Counted from the stretch's first letter, positions 24,985 through 34,201 are shown. The stretch is 64,000 nucleotides of DNA from an uncultured Collinsella sp. (GCA_958445895.1 CAUCTV010000002.1:30681-94680), one strand, 5' to 3'. The notes: generated by a model not told the origin, from the letters alone. Program-made: numbers and translations.

Positions 24985-25431
24985 TTACTCGGCGAGCTGC
25001 TTTAGCACGTCGCAGGCGATCTCGATGGCATCGTCGATGCAGCCGGGGCAGCTGCGGAGCGGACCCTTATCCGATCCGATGCCCTTGAGCGTGCCGCAGA
25101 CGGTTGTCGTGTTCTTCTCGCCAAAACGCTTGGCGATTTCGCGCGACAGCTTGTAGGTCTGGCCCTTGGTCTTGGGGTTTTCCATGCCGTCGCTCATTAC
25201 AAAGCCCATGATGGCCACGGCGCCCGAGATGGCGCCGCAGGTTTCGGCCATGCCGCCCATGCCGGCGCCAAAGCCCTCGGTGAGGGTAAAGGCGACCTGG
25301 GGGTCGAGCCCGACGGCGGGCGCGAGCGTGCAGGCGACGGCCTGGGCGCAGTTAAAGCCACGGGCGTGATATTCGGCAGCTTGAGCCTGACAGGCGGTGA
25401 TGTCGAGCTGGGCCGTATCGATTTGCTTCAT
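24985..25431 (-). CDS. C_GCAxxG_C_C family protein
   Basis: 148-residue protein of the redox-associated C_GCAxxG_C_C family (DUF5714-like small Cys proteins common in anaerobes). FNCAQAVACTL, GFGAGMGGMAETCGAISGAVAIMGF and CPGCIDDAIEIACDVL supply the conserved Cys and Gly pattern that names the family. A possible iron-sulfur or redox role is inferred from the cysteines only. ATG follows AAGGAGACAACG; the open frame extends 48 codons further upstream without a binding site. It diverges from metY. Confidence 0.85.
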   Translation of the reverse strand: MKQIDTAQLDITACQAQAAEYHARGFNCAQAVACTLAPAVGLDPQVAFTLTEGFGAGMGGMAETCGAISGAVAIMGFVMSDGMENPKTKGQTYKLSREIAKRFGEKNTTTVCGTLKGIGSDKGPLRSCPGCIDDAIEIACDVLKQLAE

Positions 25432-25661
25432 CGTTGTCTCCTTGGTCACGGTGTACCCGCCTATGGTACCCGTGACGGGGCATGTAATCATCGAGAGCTT
25501 CATGTATGCCTCGTTTTTATCTATCGAGCAAATGCCCAAGGCTTGAGATAAATACCCCTGATCAATTTGTCCCATAACCTACCTTTGGGATGGGTTGAGA
25601 GGGGTGCAGGGTAGCGGTATCGTGAACCGAATAAAACGTAACCCAGGCAAGGGAGCTAGAT

Positions 25662-26945
25662 ATGAGCGAGCAGACCATCGGTACTACATGTGTTCAGGGC
25701 GGCTATCACCCGGGAGATGCCGAGCCGCGCCAGGTGCCCATCTACCAGTCCACCACGTGGAAGTACGACACGTCGGAGCATATGGGCAAGCTGTTTGACC
25801 TGGAGGAGTCGGGCTACTTCTACAGCCGCCTGCAGAACCCCACGTGCGATCTGGTTGCCGCCAAGATCTGCGAGATGGAGGGAGGCACCGCCGCGATGCT
25901 CACGAGCTCGGGCATGGCTGCGAACTTCCTCGCGATCTTTAACGTGGCCGGTGCCGGCGATCATGTGGTCGCTAGCTCTGCCATTTACGGCGGTACGTAT
26001 AACCTGCTCGCCCACACCATGGGCCGCATGGGCGTGACCTGCACGTTCGTCGCCCCCGACTGCACCGATGAGGAGCTCGAGGCAGCGTTTGAGCCCAATA
26101 CCAAGCTCGTCTTTGGCGAGACGATCGCCAACCCCGCCCTTGCCGTTCTCGATATTGAGCGCTTTGCCAAGGCCGCGCATGACCATGGCGTGCCGCTGAT
26201 GGTCGACAACACTTTCCCGACGCCCGTGATGTGCCGTCCCTTTGAGTGGGGCGCCGACATCGTCACGCACTCTACCACCAAGTACATGGATGGGCATGCG
26301 GCCTACCTGGGTGGCGTGATCGTCGACCACGGCCAGTTTGACTGGATGGCCCATGCGGACAAGTTCCCGGGCCTCACCACGCCCGACGAGAGCTACCACG
26401 GCGTGACGTATGCCGAGAAGTTCGGTCGCGAGGGCGCCTTCATTACCAAGGCCACCGCGCAGCTCATGCGCGACCTCGGCCCTATGCAGAACCCGCAGGC
26501 GGCGTTTTTCCTGAACAGCTCGCTCGAGAGCCTGCATGTGCGCATGCCGCGTCATTGCGAGAACGGCCTGGCCGTTGCCAAGTTCCTGCAGAGCCATCCC
26601 AAGGTGCGCTTCGTGAGTTATCCGGGCCTGGAAGGCGATAAGTACTATGACCTGGCTCAGAAGTACATGCCCAACGGTACCTGCGGCGTTGTGAGCTTTG
26701 GCTTTAACGGTGGTCGCGCGGCGGCCGAGACCTTTATGAAGAGCCTCAAGCTCGCCCAGATCGCCACGCATGTGGCTGACGCCCGCACCTGCTGCCTGCA
26801 TCCCGCTAACGCCACGCACCGTCAGATGAACGATGAGGAGCTCATCGCCTGTGGCATTTCCGCCGACATGGTGCGCCTGTCGTGCGGTCTCGAGGACACG
26901 GCCGACCTGATTGCCGACCTTGAGCAGGCGCTCGAGCAGTGCTAG
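25662..26945 (+). CDS. metY: O-acetylhomoserine sulfhydrylase-type PLP enzyme
   Basis: 427-residue Cys/Met metabolism PLP enzyme. It makes homocysteine from O-acetylhomoserine and sulfide, or acts as a methionine gamma-lyase. The PLP Lys is in HSTTKYMDGHAAYLGGVIVDHG, a phrase typical of the MetY branch. SGYFYSRLQNPT, SSGMAANFLAIFN and VDNTFPTPVMCRPFEWGAD are present. The long insert around residues 225-255 (FPGLTTPDESYHGVTY) also marks MetY over MetB/MetC. ATG follows AAGGGAG. No SAM riboswitch is recognisable upstream. Activity should be read as family-level. Confidence 0.88.
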   Translation: MSEQTIGTTCVQGGYHPGDAEPRQVPIYQSTTWKYDTSEHMGKLFDLEESGYFYSRLQNPTCDLVAAKICEMEGGTAAMLTSSGMAANFLAIFNVAGAGDHVVASSAIYGGTYNLLAHTMGRMGVTCTFVAPDCTDEELEAAFEPNTKLVFGETIANPALAVLDIERFAKAAHDHGVPLMVDNTFPTPVMCRPFEWGADIVTHSTTKYMDGHAAYLGGVIVDHGQFDWMAHADKFPGLTTPDESYHGVTYAEKFGREGAFITKATAQLMRDLGPMQNPQAAFFLNSSLESLHVRMPRHCENGLAVAKFLQSHPKVRFVSYPGLEGDKYYDLAQKYMPNGTCGVVSFGFNGGRAAAETFMKSLKLAQIATHVADARTCCLHPANATHRQMNDEELIACGISADMVRLSCGLEDTADLIADLEQALEQC

Positions 26946-26961
26946 GCTAGCGTTCGCATAA

Positions 26962-26996
26962 GTCGCCGATGCCGACAGAGGGCTTCGGCGACCTTT
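26962..26996 (+). terminator. Terminator after metY
   Basis: GTCGCCGA / TCGGCGAC 8-bp stem followed by CTTTACG. Confidence 0.65.
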
Positions 26997-27014
26997 ACGT
27001 TCCGATTCCGTAGG

Positions 27015-27061
27015 CGGGACCCCAATTGCGGCTGTTTGCAGGCGATTGGGGCCCCGTTTTT
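27015..27061 (+). terminator. Second terminator between metY and the MFS gene
   Basis: CGGGACCCCAAT / ATTGGGGCCCCG stem with one mismatch, followed by TTTTTG. Confidence 0.85.
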
Positions 27062-27087
27062 GTGTTGCGCCACTCGAAAGGATGGAT

Positions 27088-28392
27088 ATGGAGAAAACCG
27101 CAGAGCAGCTGCGCCGCGAGCACATTGCCCTAGAGGGCGACACCCATGGCAAGAACAAATGGGCGATTCTGTTTACGGTGCTCATTATGACGTTTATGGC
27201 GTGTCTGGATTCGACCGTCGTGACCGTGGCGCTGCCCGTGATGCAAAAGGAGCTGGGCGTGGGCCTCGATCGCATTCAGCTGGTGAGCTCGGTGTATCTG
27301 CTTGCGACATGCGTGGCTATGTTGCCGTTTGGCCGTCTGGGCGACGTGCGCGGCAAGGTGGGCGTGTTCCAGCTGGGCGTCATCGTCTTTACGGTCGGCT
27401 CGCTGCTGTGCGGCCTTTCGGCCTCGCTCGAGGTTCTTATCCTGGCACGTATTGTTCAGGGCGTCGGTTGCGCGGCGGCCATGGCCAACAACATGGGTAT
27501 CATTACCGAGTCGTTTCCGGCGCGCGAACGAGGTCGTGCCATGGGTATCCTCGCGACCTTCGTGGCCCTCGGCATGATGTGTGGCCCCGTGCTCGGCGGC
27601 ATGCTGGTGGCAAGTTTTCCCTGGGAGAGCATCTTCCTCATTAACCTGCCCATTGGTGTCATCTCGTTTATCGTGGGGCTCTACACGCTGCCGCATGTTA
27701 AGCCGGAGGCCGGCAAGCGTCCCATGTCCATGATCGAGGCTGCTCGTCGCTGCTTTGCAAATTCGGCCTTCACCATCAACCTAGCCTGCATGCTCATCGT
27801 GTTCGTTGGCATTGGCGCATCCGAGTTTATTCTGCCGTTCTATTTCCAGGATGCCCATGGCTTTAGCTCCGATATTTCCGGACTACTCTTTTTGGCGCTG
27901 CCGATGGTGAATGCCTTTATCGGCCCGCTTTCGGGTACGGTTTCGGACCGTGTTGGCTGCGAGGGCCCCACGGCGGTCGGCCTGGGCGTGTACGTATGCG
28001 GTCTCTTTGCGGTAAGTACGCTTGACGAGCACTCTTCCATCCCAGTGATCGTGTGCTGTGTCGCGTTTATGTCGTGCGGCACGTCGATTTTCCAGAGTCC
28101 CAACAACTCGCTGTACATGGGTTCGGCTCCGCGCGAAGCGCTCGGCTTTGCGGGCAGCCTGGGCAGCCTGGCGCGCTATGCGGGTATGGCAGTGGGCATT
28201 ACGGCGGCGTCGCATATCCTGTATGGGCAGATGAGTGTGGCGATGGGCGAGGCCGTGACCAGTTTTGTTGCAGGCCGTCCGGATGTGTTCCTGTTTGGTT
28301 TCCGTTCGGTGTTCTACGTGCTCATGGCTGTGGCGGCAGCGGGCTTTGCGCTTGCCATGGTGCGTTTGGTGAAGATGCGCGCCCGCCATTAG
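27088..28392 (+). CDS. MFS transporter, DHA2-type drug exporter
   Basis: 434-residue major facilitator superfamily protein. Motif C-like and motif A elements are visible: FMACLDSTVVTVALPVMQKEL (helix 1, the acidic Asp motif D1 of drug exporters), PFGRLGDVRGKVGVFQLGV (motif A) and ARIVQGVGCAAAMANNMGII. Hydrophobic segments continue to the C-terminus and I count 13-14, which fits the 14-helix DHA2 group, although the length is short for it. The start at 27088 is preferred over 27082 because GAAAGG is 6 bases upstream. The substrate is unknown and no regulator is adjacent. Confidence 0.85.
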   Translation: MEKTAEQLRREHIALEGDTHGKNKWAILFTVLIMTFMACLDSTVVTVALPVMQKELGVGLDRIQLVSSVYLLATCVAMLPFGRLGDVRGKVGVFQLGVIVFTVGSLLCGLSASLEVLILARIVQGVGCAAAMANNMGIITESFPARERGRAMGILATFVALGMMCGPVLGGMLVASFPWESIFLINLPIGVISFIVGLYTLPHVKPEAGKRPMSMIEAARRCFANSAFTINLACMLIVFVGIGASEFILPFYFQDAHGFSSDISGLLFLALPMVNAFIGPLSGTVSDRVGCEGPTAVGLGVYVCGLFAVSTLDEHSSIPVIVCCVAFMSCGTSIFQSPNNSLYMGSAPREALGFAGSLGSLARYAGMAVGITAASHILYGQMSVAMGEAVTSFVAGRPDVFLFGFRSVFYVLMAVAAAGFALAMVRLVKMRARH

Positions 28393-28548
28393 CGTGTTGG
28401 GAGGCTGTCTGCCACGTATTCGCGCCGTCTCAAAAACTGGTTTGTGGTGCGATGCGGCTTGTGGGGCGGGCGGGGGTCGGTCCGTGGTAGACTATCGAAC
28501 AACGTTTATTAATCGCGCGGTATCGTTGCCGCGAGAAGGGGTTGCGCC

Positions 28549-29127
28549 ATGCAGGAGCTTGAGGATCGTATTCGCCATGACGGCATCGTAAAGGCCGGTA
28601 ACGTCCTTAAGGTTGATGCCTTCCTCAACCACCAGTGCGACGTTGAGCTGTTCGACCACATGGGCGCCGAGTGGGCCCGTCTGTTCAAGGGTGTCGAGAT
28701 CAACAAGATCCTGACGATTGAGGCTTCGGGCATTGGCATGGCCTGCATCGCAGCTCAGCATTTTGGCGGCGTGCCGGTGGTCTTTGCCAAGAAGGCCCAG
28801 TCCATTAACCTCGACGGCGAGCAGTATGCTACGACCATCTACTCCTTTACCAAACAGAAGGAGTACCCGGTTATCGTGGGCAAGCGTTTCCTGTCCGAGG
28901 GCGATAAGGTCCTGATTATCGACGACTTCCTGGCCAACGGCTGCGCTCTTGAGGGTCTTATCAAGATCTGCGAGGCCGCGGGTGCCGAGGTGTCCGGTAT
29001 TGGCATTGCCGTGGAGAAGGGCTTCCAGGGCGGTGGCGATAAGCTCCGCGAGCGCGGCTTCCGCGTCGAGAGCCTGGCCCGTATCGCCGATATGGACTGC
29101 GAGACCGGCGAGATCACCTTCGCCTAA
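28549..29127 (+). CDS. xpt: Xanthine phosphoribosyltransferase
   Basis: 192-residue type I phosphoribosyltransferase salvaging xanthine to XMP. It resembles B. subtilis Xpt in length and blocks: [25 protein letters not shown] near the start, [18 protein letters not shown], and the PRPP-binding loop [17 protein letters not shown] near residue 125. ATG follows GAGAAGGGG. I looked for a purine riboswitch in the 156 bases upstream and did not find its conserved core. A terminator follows the stop codon. Confidence 0.94.
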   Translation: MQELEDRIRHDGIVKAGNVLKVDAFLNHQCDVELFDHMGAEWARLFKGVEINKILTIEASGIGMACIAAQHFGGVPVVFAKKAQSINLDGEQYATTIYSFTKQKEYPVIVGKRFLSEGDKVLIIDDFLANGCALEGLIKICEAAGAEVSGIGIAVEKGFQGGGDKLRERGFRVESLARIADMDCETGEITFA

Positions 29128-29155
29128 GCGCGCAACACAAGCGATTGGTATTCGA

Positions 29156-29190
29156 TGTGACAAAGGGACTTTCCCTTTGTCACATTTTTT
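29156..29190 (+). terminator. Terminator after xpt
   Basis: TGTGACAAAGGGA / TCCCTTTGTCACA perfect 13-bp stem followed by TTTTTT. Confidence 0.95.
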
Positions 29191-29210
29191 GTATGAGGGG
29201 AGGTGTTGAT

Positions 29211-29591
29211 ATGGATGAGAACAAGATGGGATGGCGTGAGTATGCGCGCTATGCCGAGATGTCGGCCGAGGAGTTGGCGCGCGATTGCGAGGTGCAGGTG
29301 TTTCGCGCGACGGGTCCGGGCGGACAAGGCGTCAACACGACGGACTCGGCGGTGCGCATGAAGCATGGGCCCACGGGGATTGTCGTGACGGCGCGCGAGA
29401 GCCGTAGTCAGTTTCAGAATCGCAGCTGCTGTCTGCGTAAGCTGCGCGCTGAGCTTGAGCGTCGCGGGCGTCCACCGCGCCGTCGCGTCAAGACCAAAGT
29501 GCCACAGCGCTCTCGCCAGCGCAGGCTCAACGATAAGCACTTCAACGCGATTAAAAAGTCCAACCGTCGCAAGCCGGGCGGGGAGGAATGA
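29211..29591 (+). CDS. Release-factor-like peptidyl-tRNA hydrolase (RF-1 catalytic domain only)
   Basis: 126 residues with only the class-I release factor catalytic domain. The GGQ tripeptide is in [19 protein letters not shown] (about residues 33-51), normally GGQHVN; here His is Gly. [15 protein letters not shown] follows, then a strongly basic C-terminal tail rich in Arg/Lys, as in ArfB (YaeJ), which enters the mRNA channel of stalled ribosomes. No codon-recognition domain is present. ATG follows GGGGAGGTGTTGAT. A ribosome-rescue role is inferred; it could also be a PrfH-like repair-associated factor, but no rtcB is adjacent. Confidence 0.82.
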   Translation: MDENKMGWREYARYAEMSAEELARDCEVQVFRATGPGGQGVNTTDSAVRMKHGPTGIVVTARESRSQFQNRSCCLRKLRAELERRGRPPRRRVKTKVPQRSRQRRLNDKHFNAIKKSNRRKPGGEE

Positions 29592-29600
29592 TCTTCTCAA

Positions 29601-29671
29601 TAAGTTGCGGTGAAATAGGGACTGTTTTGCGGCTTTGGCTGCATAAACAGTCCCTATTTCACCGCAACTTA
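29601..29671. repeat. GTTGCGGTG palindrome, copy 2
   Basis: Perfect 27-base arms (29601-29627 and 29645-29671) with a 17-base loop. Shares AGTTGCGGTGAAATA and the ACTGTTT stretch with the copy at 8618-8684. It separates two convergent genes. Confidence 0.92.
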
Positions 29672-29678
29672 GGTGAAG

Positions 29679-30641
29679 CTAGCGGGTTGGGTGCCAGACC
29701 TCGAGGACGGCGGGAAGGATATCCACCTCGATGCGCGAGGCGACAACGGGCTCGCCATCGGCCTGGATAGGGTAGTCGGGCTCCTCAAAGGTGAGCTCGG
29801 CATGGCGGCAGCGGCGCATGCGAATCGGCGGCAGTTTGGTATGGTGGCCGTCTTTGGCCGAAAGGAACATGGGCAGGGCAACCGCGCGTGGGACGGGGCC
29901 GCAGGCGTAGCAGACGTCGAGTATGCCATCGCAGGAATCGGCATCGGGACAGATGCGATAGCCCGAGCCATAGGTGGGGCCCAGCTGAATTGCCATGATG
30001 ATCGCCCTCACGCGCTCGGCGGGCGCGCCGTCAAAGCTGACTGTCATGGGGTAGTTGCGATAGCGTAGGCCAAACTGCTCAAGTCCCGAGAGAGTGTAGA
30101 GCGGCGCGCCCGTCAAGCCGGTCTTTTTGCGCAGCTCGGTGGTGCCCAGGCCGATGGCGGCATCGATGCCGACCGAAAGCGTCTGGTCATAATACTCGAC
30201 CGTCGCCTCGCCGCTACCGCTTGCGGGGTTCCATGAGCGAATGCGCCCGATGTCCTGACGTTGCAGCTCGCAGGTGAGTAGCGCGCCAAAATCCTTGCCG
30301 GAGAAATCGTCGATACCGAGCGTCTGGGCAAAATCGTTGCCGGAGCCCACGGGCAGGACGGCAAGAGCGGGGCGGGCGTCCTCCTTTTGCGTCATTAGCC
30401 CGTTGACGACCTCGTGAATCACGCCGTCGCCGCCAAGGGCGATAACGGTGCGATAGCCCTGAGCCTGCGCGGCCAGCTTCTTGGCGTGTCCTATACGCTC
30501 GGTCAACACCAGGTCAAACTGGGATGCGCGTGCAGTCATGTCCAAAAAGCGTTGCAGGCGCTCGGCAACTTCACGTGCCGCACCCGACTGGGCGGCTGGG
30601 TTGGCGATGATGAGCGTGCGACCAAAATCAGTTGCGTGCAT
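29679..30641 (-). CDS. Diacylglycerol/lipid kinase family protein
   Basis: 320-residue YegS/BmrU/DgkB-type lipid kinase. LIIANPAAQSG opens the nucleotide domain, VIALGGDGVIHEVVNGLM is the GGDGT-type ATP motif (here GGDGV), and LAVLPVGSGNDFAQTLGI is the second conserved block. The C-terminal beta-rich domain carries GGRYRICPDA-like and QADGEPV motifs (PIQADGEPVVAS). Probably recycles diacylglycerol to phosphatidate at the membrane. The start is chosen at the ATG with GGGAG 8 bases upstream; two upstream in-frame ATGs lack sites. Confidence 0.88.
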   Translation of the reverse strand: MHATDFGRTLIIANPAAQSGAAREVAERLQRFLDMTARASQFDLVLTERIGHAKKLAAQAQGYRTVIALGGDGVIHEVVNGLMTQKEDARPALAVLPVGSGNDFAQTLGIDDFSGKDFGALLTCELQRQDIGRIRSWNPASGSGEATVEYYDQTLSVGIDAAIGLGTTELRKKTGLTGAPLYTLSGLEQFGLRYRNYPMTVSFDGAPAERVRAIIMAIQLGPTYGSGYRICPDADSCDGILDVCYACGPVPRAVALPMFLSAKDGHHTKLPPIRMRRCRHAELTFEEPDYPIQADGEPVVASRIEVDILPAVLEVWHPTR

Positions 30642-30727
30642 GTGGCGACTCCCGGCGTGTGACATGACAGTGCGGTCGCGCTCAGGTCGGATTGCCCCCG
30701 ATTGTGGCTGCACGGCGATTATTGCAT

Positions 30728-32149
30728 CTACTCTATCAGGTCGTTGTGGCGCTCGATAGCATCCGCTACCGTACCGCCCTCATCCACAATAAGCGAGCGG
30801 CGCTTAGGTGAGATGATGCGCTGGGCGGAGTACACGCCGCGGTGTCCACCGGTTAGGTAGCTGATAAAGGCCACGATGACAAAGAACCCGGCGGCCGTGC
30901 CGTGGAACAGGTCGATGGCCATCATGCAGGTGGTGATGGGCACGTTGAGGCCGGCGCAGAACACGCCGAGCATGCCGAGAGCCGCCAGAAAACTGGGGTC
31001 AAGCCCGGTAAGGCAACCGATCCAGCCACCGAGTGCCGCACCGATGCCAAACAGGGGCGTGACCTCGCCGCCTTGGAAGCCCGCGCCCAGGGTAAGCGCT
31101 GTGACGACCAACTTGATGGCTGCGTCCGCCAGGGTGGTGTTGCCGGCAAATCCGGCGCCGGAAAGCCACGTGGAAAGGCCGGCGTAGTCCCAGGCGTCGA
31201 GGAGGGCATAGGCGGCCAAAACCACGAGTGCGCCTATGAGTGCGCGGACGAGGTAATTGGTGATAAAGCGACCGTACAGGCTCTTGACGGTTCGAACCGA
31301 CCAGGCAAAGAGGCGTGCCGTCAGGCCGAAGATAATTGCGCTGATAACAACGATGGCAACCGTCTGTGGTGTCATGTTGGGAACGCTGGCGATGACATTC
31401 GCCTCGTACTCGGTTCCCAAGGCGAGTGATGTAAAGTAGCCGGTAAATGAGGCGACGAGGCAGTAGATGCCCGCGGTGTAGTCGATCTTTCCGATGAAGC
31501 ACATCTCCATGCCAAAGAAAGCTCCGGCAAGGGGCGAACCGAATACGGCGCCAAAGGCCGACGAGATGCCGGCGAGCATGAGGTCGTGGTGGTCATGCTT
31601 TTTGAGGTGAGCGAGGCTCGAGATGTTGCTGGCGATGGTGCCACCAATCTGCACCGCAGCTCCCTCGCGACCGGCCGACCCGCCCGTTAGGTGCGTGAGC
31701 GTGGAACAGACGAAGGTGAGGACGGCCATACGCATATGGATGAGGCGTGTGCCCAGAGCGGAGTCGATGACCAGGTTGTTTCCGCGTTTGGCGGCAAGAC
31801 CGTGGTTTTTGTACACCCATGCGGTGGCAACGCCCACAACGGGAAGCAGCGCGTAAATCCATGCATGGTGCTCGCGATAGTCGGTCGCGATATTCAGCGA
31901 GGCCAAAAACGCCCAAGCGGCAACGCCCATGGCAAGCGAGACGATAACGACGAGTACGAGCAACTTGGCGCTCGCGAGTAGGTTGCGGGCGTTGCGGCGC
32001 GTGTCGGCAGCCAAGAGATGCTCGGAGCGGGTGAGCTGTTGCCTGCCTGCCATGATGACGTCATTAAGGGAGAAAAAGCCGCCGTCGTCGAGCGACTGGG
32101 AATGATCCTGCGCCTCGTTTGCGCTTTCGGGTTTGTCGGTAAAAGCCAT
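30728..32149 (-). CDS. CLC-family transporter with fluoride (CLC-F)-like motifs
   Basis: 473-residue CLC anion transporter with about 10-12 membrane segments after a 60-residue cytoplasmic N-terminus. The canonical chloride motif GSGIP is absent; that place reads RGNNLVIDSA (residues 122-131). The gating-Glu motif is GGSAGREGAAVQIGG (about 157-170), and the helix N motif reads GFQGGEVTPLFGIG in place of GxFAP. These variants are, from memory of the family, those of fluoride/proton antiporters (CLC-F). ATG follows AGAGGAACGT. No fluoride riboswitch was found upstream, so the substrate stays unproven. Confidence 0.85.
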   Translation of the reverse strand: MAFTDKPESANEAQDHSQSLDDGGFFSLNDVIMAGRQQLTRSEHLLAADTRRNARNLLASAKLLVLVVIVSLAMGVAAWAFLASLNIATDYREHHAWIYALLPVVGVATAWVYKNHGLAAKRGNNLVIDSALGTRLIHMRMAVLTFVCSTLTHLTGGSAGREGAAVQIGGTIASNISSLAHLKKHDHHDLMLAGISSAFGAVFGSPLAGAFFGMEMCFIGKIDYTAGIYCLVASFTGYFTSLALGTEYEANVIASVPNMTPQTVAIVVISAIIFGLTARLFAWSVRTVKSLYGRFITNYLVRALIGALVVLAAYALLDAWDYAGLSTWLSGAGFAGNTTLADAAIKLVVTALTLGAGFQGGEVTPLFGIGAALGGWIGCLTGLDPSFLAALGMLGVFCAGLNVPITTCMMAIDLFHGTAAGFFVIVAFISYLTGGHRGVYSAQRIISPKRRSLIVDEGGTVADAIERHNDLIE

Positions 32150-32178
32150 ACGTTCCTCTTTTTGGTTGCAACAGGAGC

Positions 32179-32184
32179 ATTATA
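32179..32184 (-). promoter_or_regulatory. -10 box of the CLC gene
   Basis: Perfect TATAAT on the minus strand, 29 bases before the start codon. The -35 is not clear. Confidence 0.5.
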
Positions 32185-32361
32185 GAACGTGCCAAACGTG
32201 ACAAACCGGCAGGTTGATTTTCGGTTCTGTTTCGCCGTCCGTTACCGACAGGTGTATTCGCGGCCGCGGGCCAGGTCTTGAGCAAGCGGCGAGGGATTAT
32301 ACTGAGATAAACATAAAGAATCGGCGCTTTTGTTGCGCGCCGCAGCATGCTAGAGGTGTAT

Positions 32362-33624
32362 ATGGCTGAGAAACTCATTCCGTTGGAGGACGCACAGGCG
32401 ATCGTCTTGTCGCACGTGAATCGCACCGAAGTTGTCGAGATTCCCGTGTGGCAGGCGGCCGGTCTTCCCCTGGCCGAGGACGCCACGGCCGATATCGACA
32501 TCTCTCCGTTTGCCAACAGCGCCATGGATGGATATGCCGTGCATGCCGTCGACCTCGCCAAAGCGTCCACCAATGCGCCCGTGACGCTTTTCGTCGTGGG
32601 GCACGAAGCCGCGGGCCATGTGTTCGATGGCGTAATCGCCCCGGGCGAGACTGTCCGCATCATGACAGGCGCGCCGGTGCCCGAGGGTGCGGATGCTGTG
32701 GTGAAATACGAGATCGTCGAGGTGCTTGACGGCGACGGCAACGAGGGCTCGCACGTGAGCTTTTCGGCGCCTGCTAAAGTGGGGGAGAACGTTCGCTCTG
32801 CCGCCGAGGAGGCCCATGCCGGCGACGTCGTGATGCGTGCCGGCGAGGTTGTGGCCCCGGCCGGCGCTGGCCTGCTGGCAAGCGCCGGTTACGCGAGCGT
32901 GAAGGTCCATGCCGCTCCGCGCGTGGGCATTATCTCGCTGGGCACGGAGCTGGTCGCACCGAGCGAGCTGCCGGCACGCGGGCAGATTCGCGATTCCAAC
33001 TCCTCGGCGTTGATGGCCGAAGCGCTCGATGCCGGCGCCGAGCCGGTGTTCTATGGCATTGCGCCCGATGATGAGCAGGCGATTGCCGAGCTGGTGCATC
33101 GCGCCGTGCAGGAGTGCGATTTTGTCATTACGAGCGGCGGCGCCTCTGCGGGCGATTACGACTACGTGACGGCGCTGGTCAAGCGCGAGGGCGAGGTGCT
33201 CTTCGACCGCATCTCGATGCGTCCTGGCAAAGCCATCACGTTTGGCCTGCTTGGGGGCAAGCCGTATTTGGGGCTTTCGGGCAATCCCGCGGCGGCGTAT
33301 GTGGGCTTTGAGATGCTCGCCCGCCCCGCGATCCGCAAGATGCGCGGCTTTGCCGAGGGTACGCGTCCCGTGCAGCAGGCGATATTGACGCACGGCGTGA
33401 AGAAGCGCCAGGACCGACGCTTCTTCGATCGCGCCACGGTTTTGCGCGACCCCGAGACCGGTGAGCTGTTGGTGACCGAGGCCAAGACGCAGAATTCGGC
33501 GCTGCTCGGCACGATGCAGCGGGCCAACTGTCTGCTGCGTATTGACGAAGGGCCGTGTGAGCTCAAGCCGGGCGACGTCGTGGGCGTCGTGCGTGTCGAT
33601 CTGCCTGAGGATGCCGTGTTGTAG
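32362..33624 (+). CDS. moeA: Molybdopterin molybdenumtransferase
   Basis: 420-residue MoeA, inserting molybdate into adenylated molybdopterin. The N-terminal domain has SPFANSAMDGYAVHA and GETVRIMTGAPVPEGADAVVKYE. The MoCF domain has GIISLGTELVAP, GQIRDSNSSALMAEAL, TSGGASAGDYDYV and FDRISMRPGKAITFGLLGGKPYLGLSGNPAAAYVGFE. It ends with the usual beta domain. ATG follows AGAGGTGTAT. A mogA/moaB gene starts 11 bases downstream, so they are co-transcribed. Serves the molybdenum hydroxylase encoded at 53-57 kb. Confidence 0.96.
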   Translation: MAEKLIPLEDAQAIVLSHVNRTEVVEIPVWQAAGLPLAEDATADIDISPFANSAMDGYAVHAVDLAKASTNAPVTLFVVGHEAAGHVFDGVIAPGETVRIMTGAPVPEGADAVVKYEIVEVLDGDGNEGSHVSFSAPAKVGENVRSAAEEAHAGDVVMRAGEVVAPAGAGLLASAGYASVKVHAAPRVGIISLGTELVAPSELPARGQIRDSNSSALMAEALDAGAEPVFYGIAPDDEQAIAELVHRAVQECDFVITSGGASAGDYDYVTALVKREGEVLFDRISMRPGKAITFGLLGGKPYLGLSGNPAAAYVGFEMLARPAIRKMRGFAEGTRPVQQAILTHGVKKRQDRRFFDRATVLRDPETGELLVTEAKTQNSALLGTMQRANCLLRIDEGPCELKPGDVVGVVRVDLPEDAVL

Positions 33625-33634
33625 GAGGAGTGCT

Positions 33635-34114
33635 ATGGAGCTGAAGATATCGATCGTGACGTGCTCGGACACGCGCGATCTTGCCCAGGATGAGGCCGGA
33701 GCCGCACTCGAGGAACTTATCGAGGCGCAGGGCTGGACGGTCGCCTCACATGTGGTTGTGCGCGACGACGTCAGCGAGATCGGTGATGCCATTGTGGAAG
33801 CCGCCGATGAGTGCCACGCCAATGTCGTGCTCACCTGCGGCGGCACGGGGCTTTCGATGCGCGATGTGACGCCCGAGGCGACGTGTGCCGTCTGCGACCG
33901 CGATGTGCCGGGTATTGCCGAGGCGATCCGTGCGTACTCCATGACCAAGACGCGCCACGCCATGCTCTCGCGCGCCGTGTGCATGCAGCGTGGGTATACG
34001 CTTGTCATCAACTTTCCGGGATCCACGAAGGCCGCCTGTGAAAGCTGGGAGGCCGTGAGCGATCAGCTGGAGCATGCGGCTCAGATGACAGCAGGAGGCG
34101 GGCACGCCAAATAA
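33635..34114 (+). CDS. MogA/MoaB-family molybdopterin adenylyltransferase
   Basis: 159-residue MoCF-fold protein that adenylates molybdopterin before MoeA acts. VTCSDTRDLAQDEAG is the N-terminal motif, VVLTCGGTGLSMRDVTPEAT the active-site loop (GGTG), and LVINFPGSTKAACESWEAV the C-terminal block. ATG lies after GTAGGAGGAG, 11 bases beyond the moeA stop. Short MoaB-like and MogA forms cannot be separated with confidence by eye, so no symbol is given. A terminator follows and ends the moeA transcript before modA. Confidence 0.9.
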   Translation: MELKISIVTCSDTRDLAQDEAGAALEELIEAQGWTVASHVVVRDDVSEIGDAIVEAADECHANVVLTCGGTGLSMRDVTPEATCAVCDRDVPGIAEAIRAYSMTKTRHAMLSRAVCMQRGYTLVINFPGSTKAACESWEAVSDQLEHAAQMTAGGGHAK

Positions 34115-34127
34115 GCGCACTACCTGC

Positions 34128-34161
34128 GGCGGAGTAACCTTACGGGCTGCTCCGCCTTTTT
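34128..34161 (+). terminator. Terminator after the moeA unit
   Basis: GGCGGAG / CTCCGCC stem followed by TTTTTAT. Confidence 0.85.
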
Positions 34162-34201
34162 ATGCAGCGACAGTGCGGGCCGTCCTGAGACTGTCAGCAG
34201 A

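Noticed and set aside
28393..28548. Purine riboswitch upstream of xpt
   Set aside because: The conserved loop sequences and the expected P1 stem are absent.
32150..32361. Fluoride riboswitch upstream of the CLC gene
   Set aside because: Neither strand shows the GGCGATG...CTGATG-type core; only a -10 box is visible.
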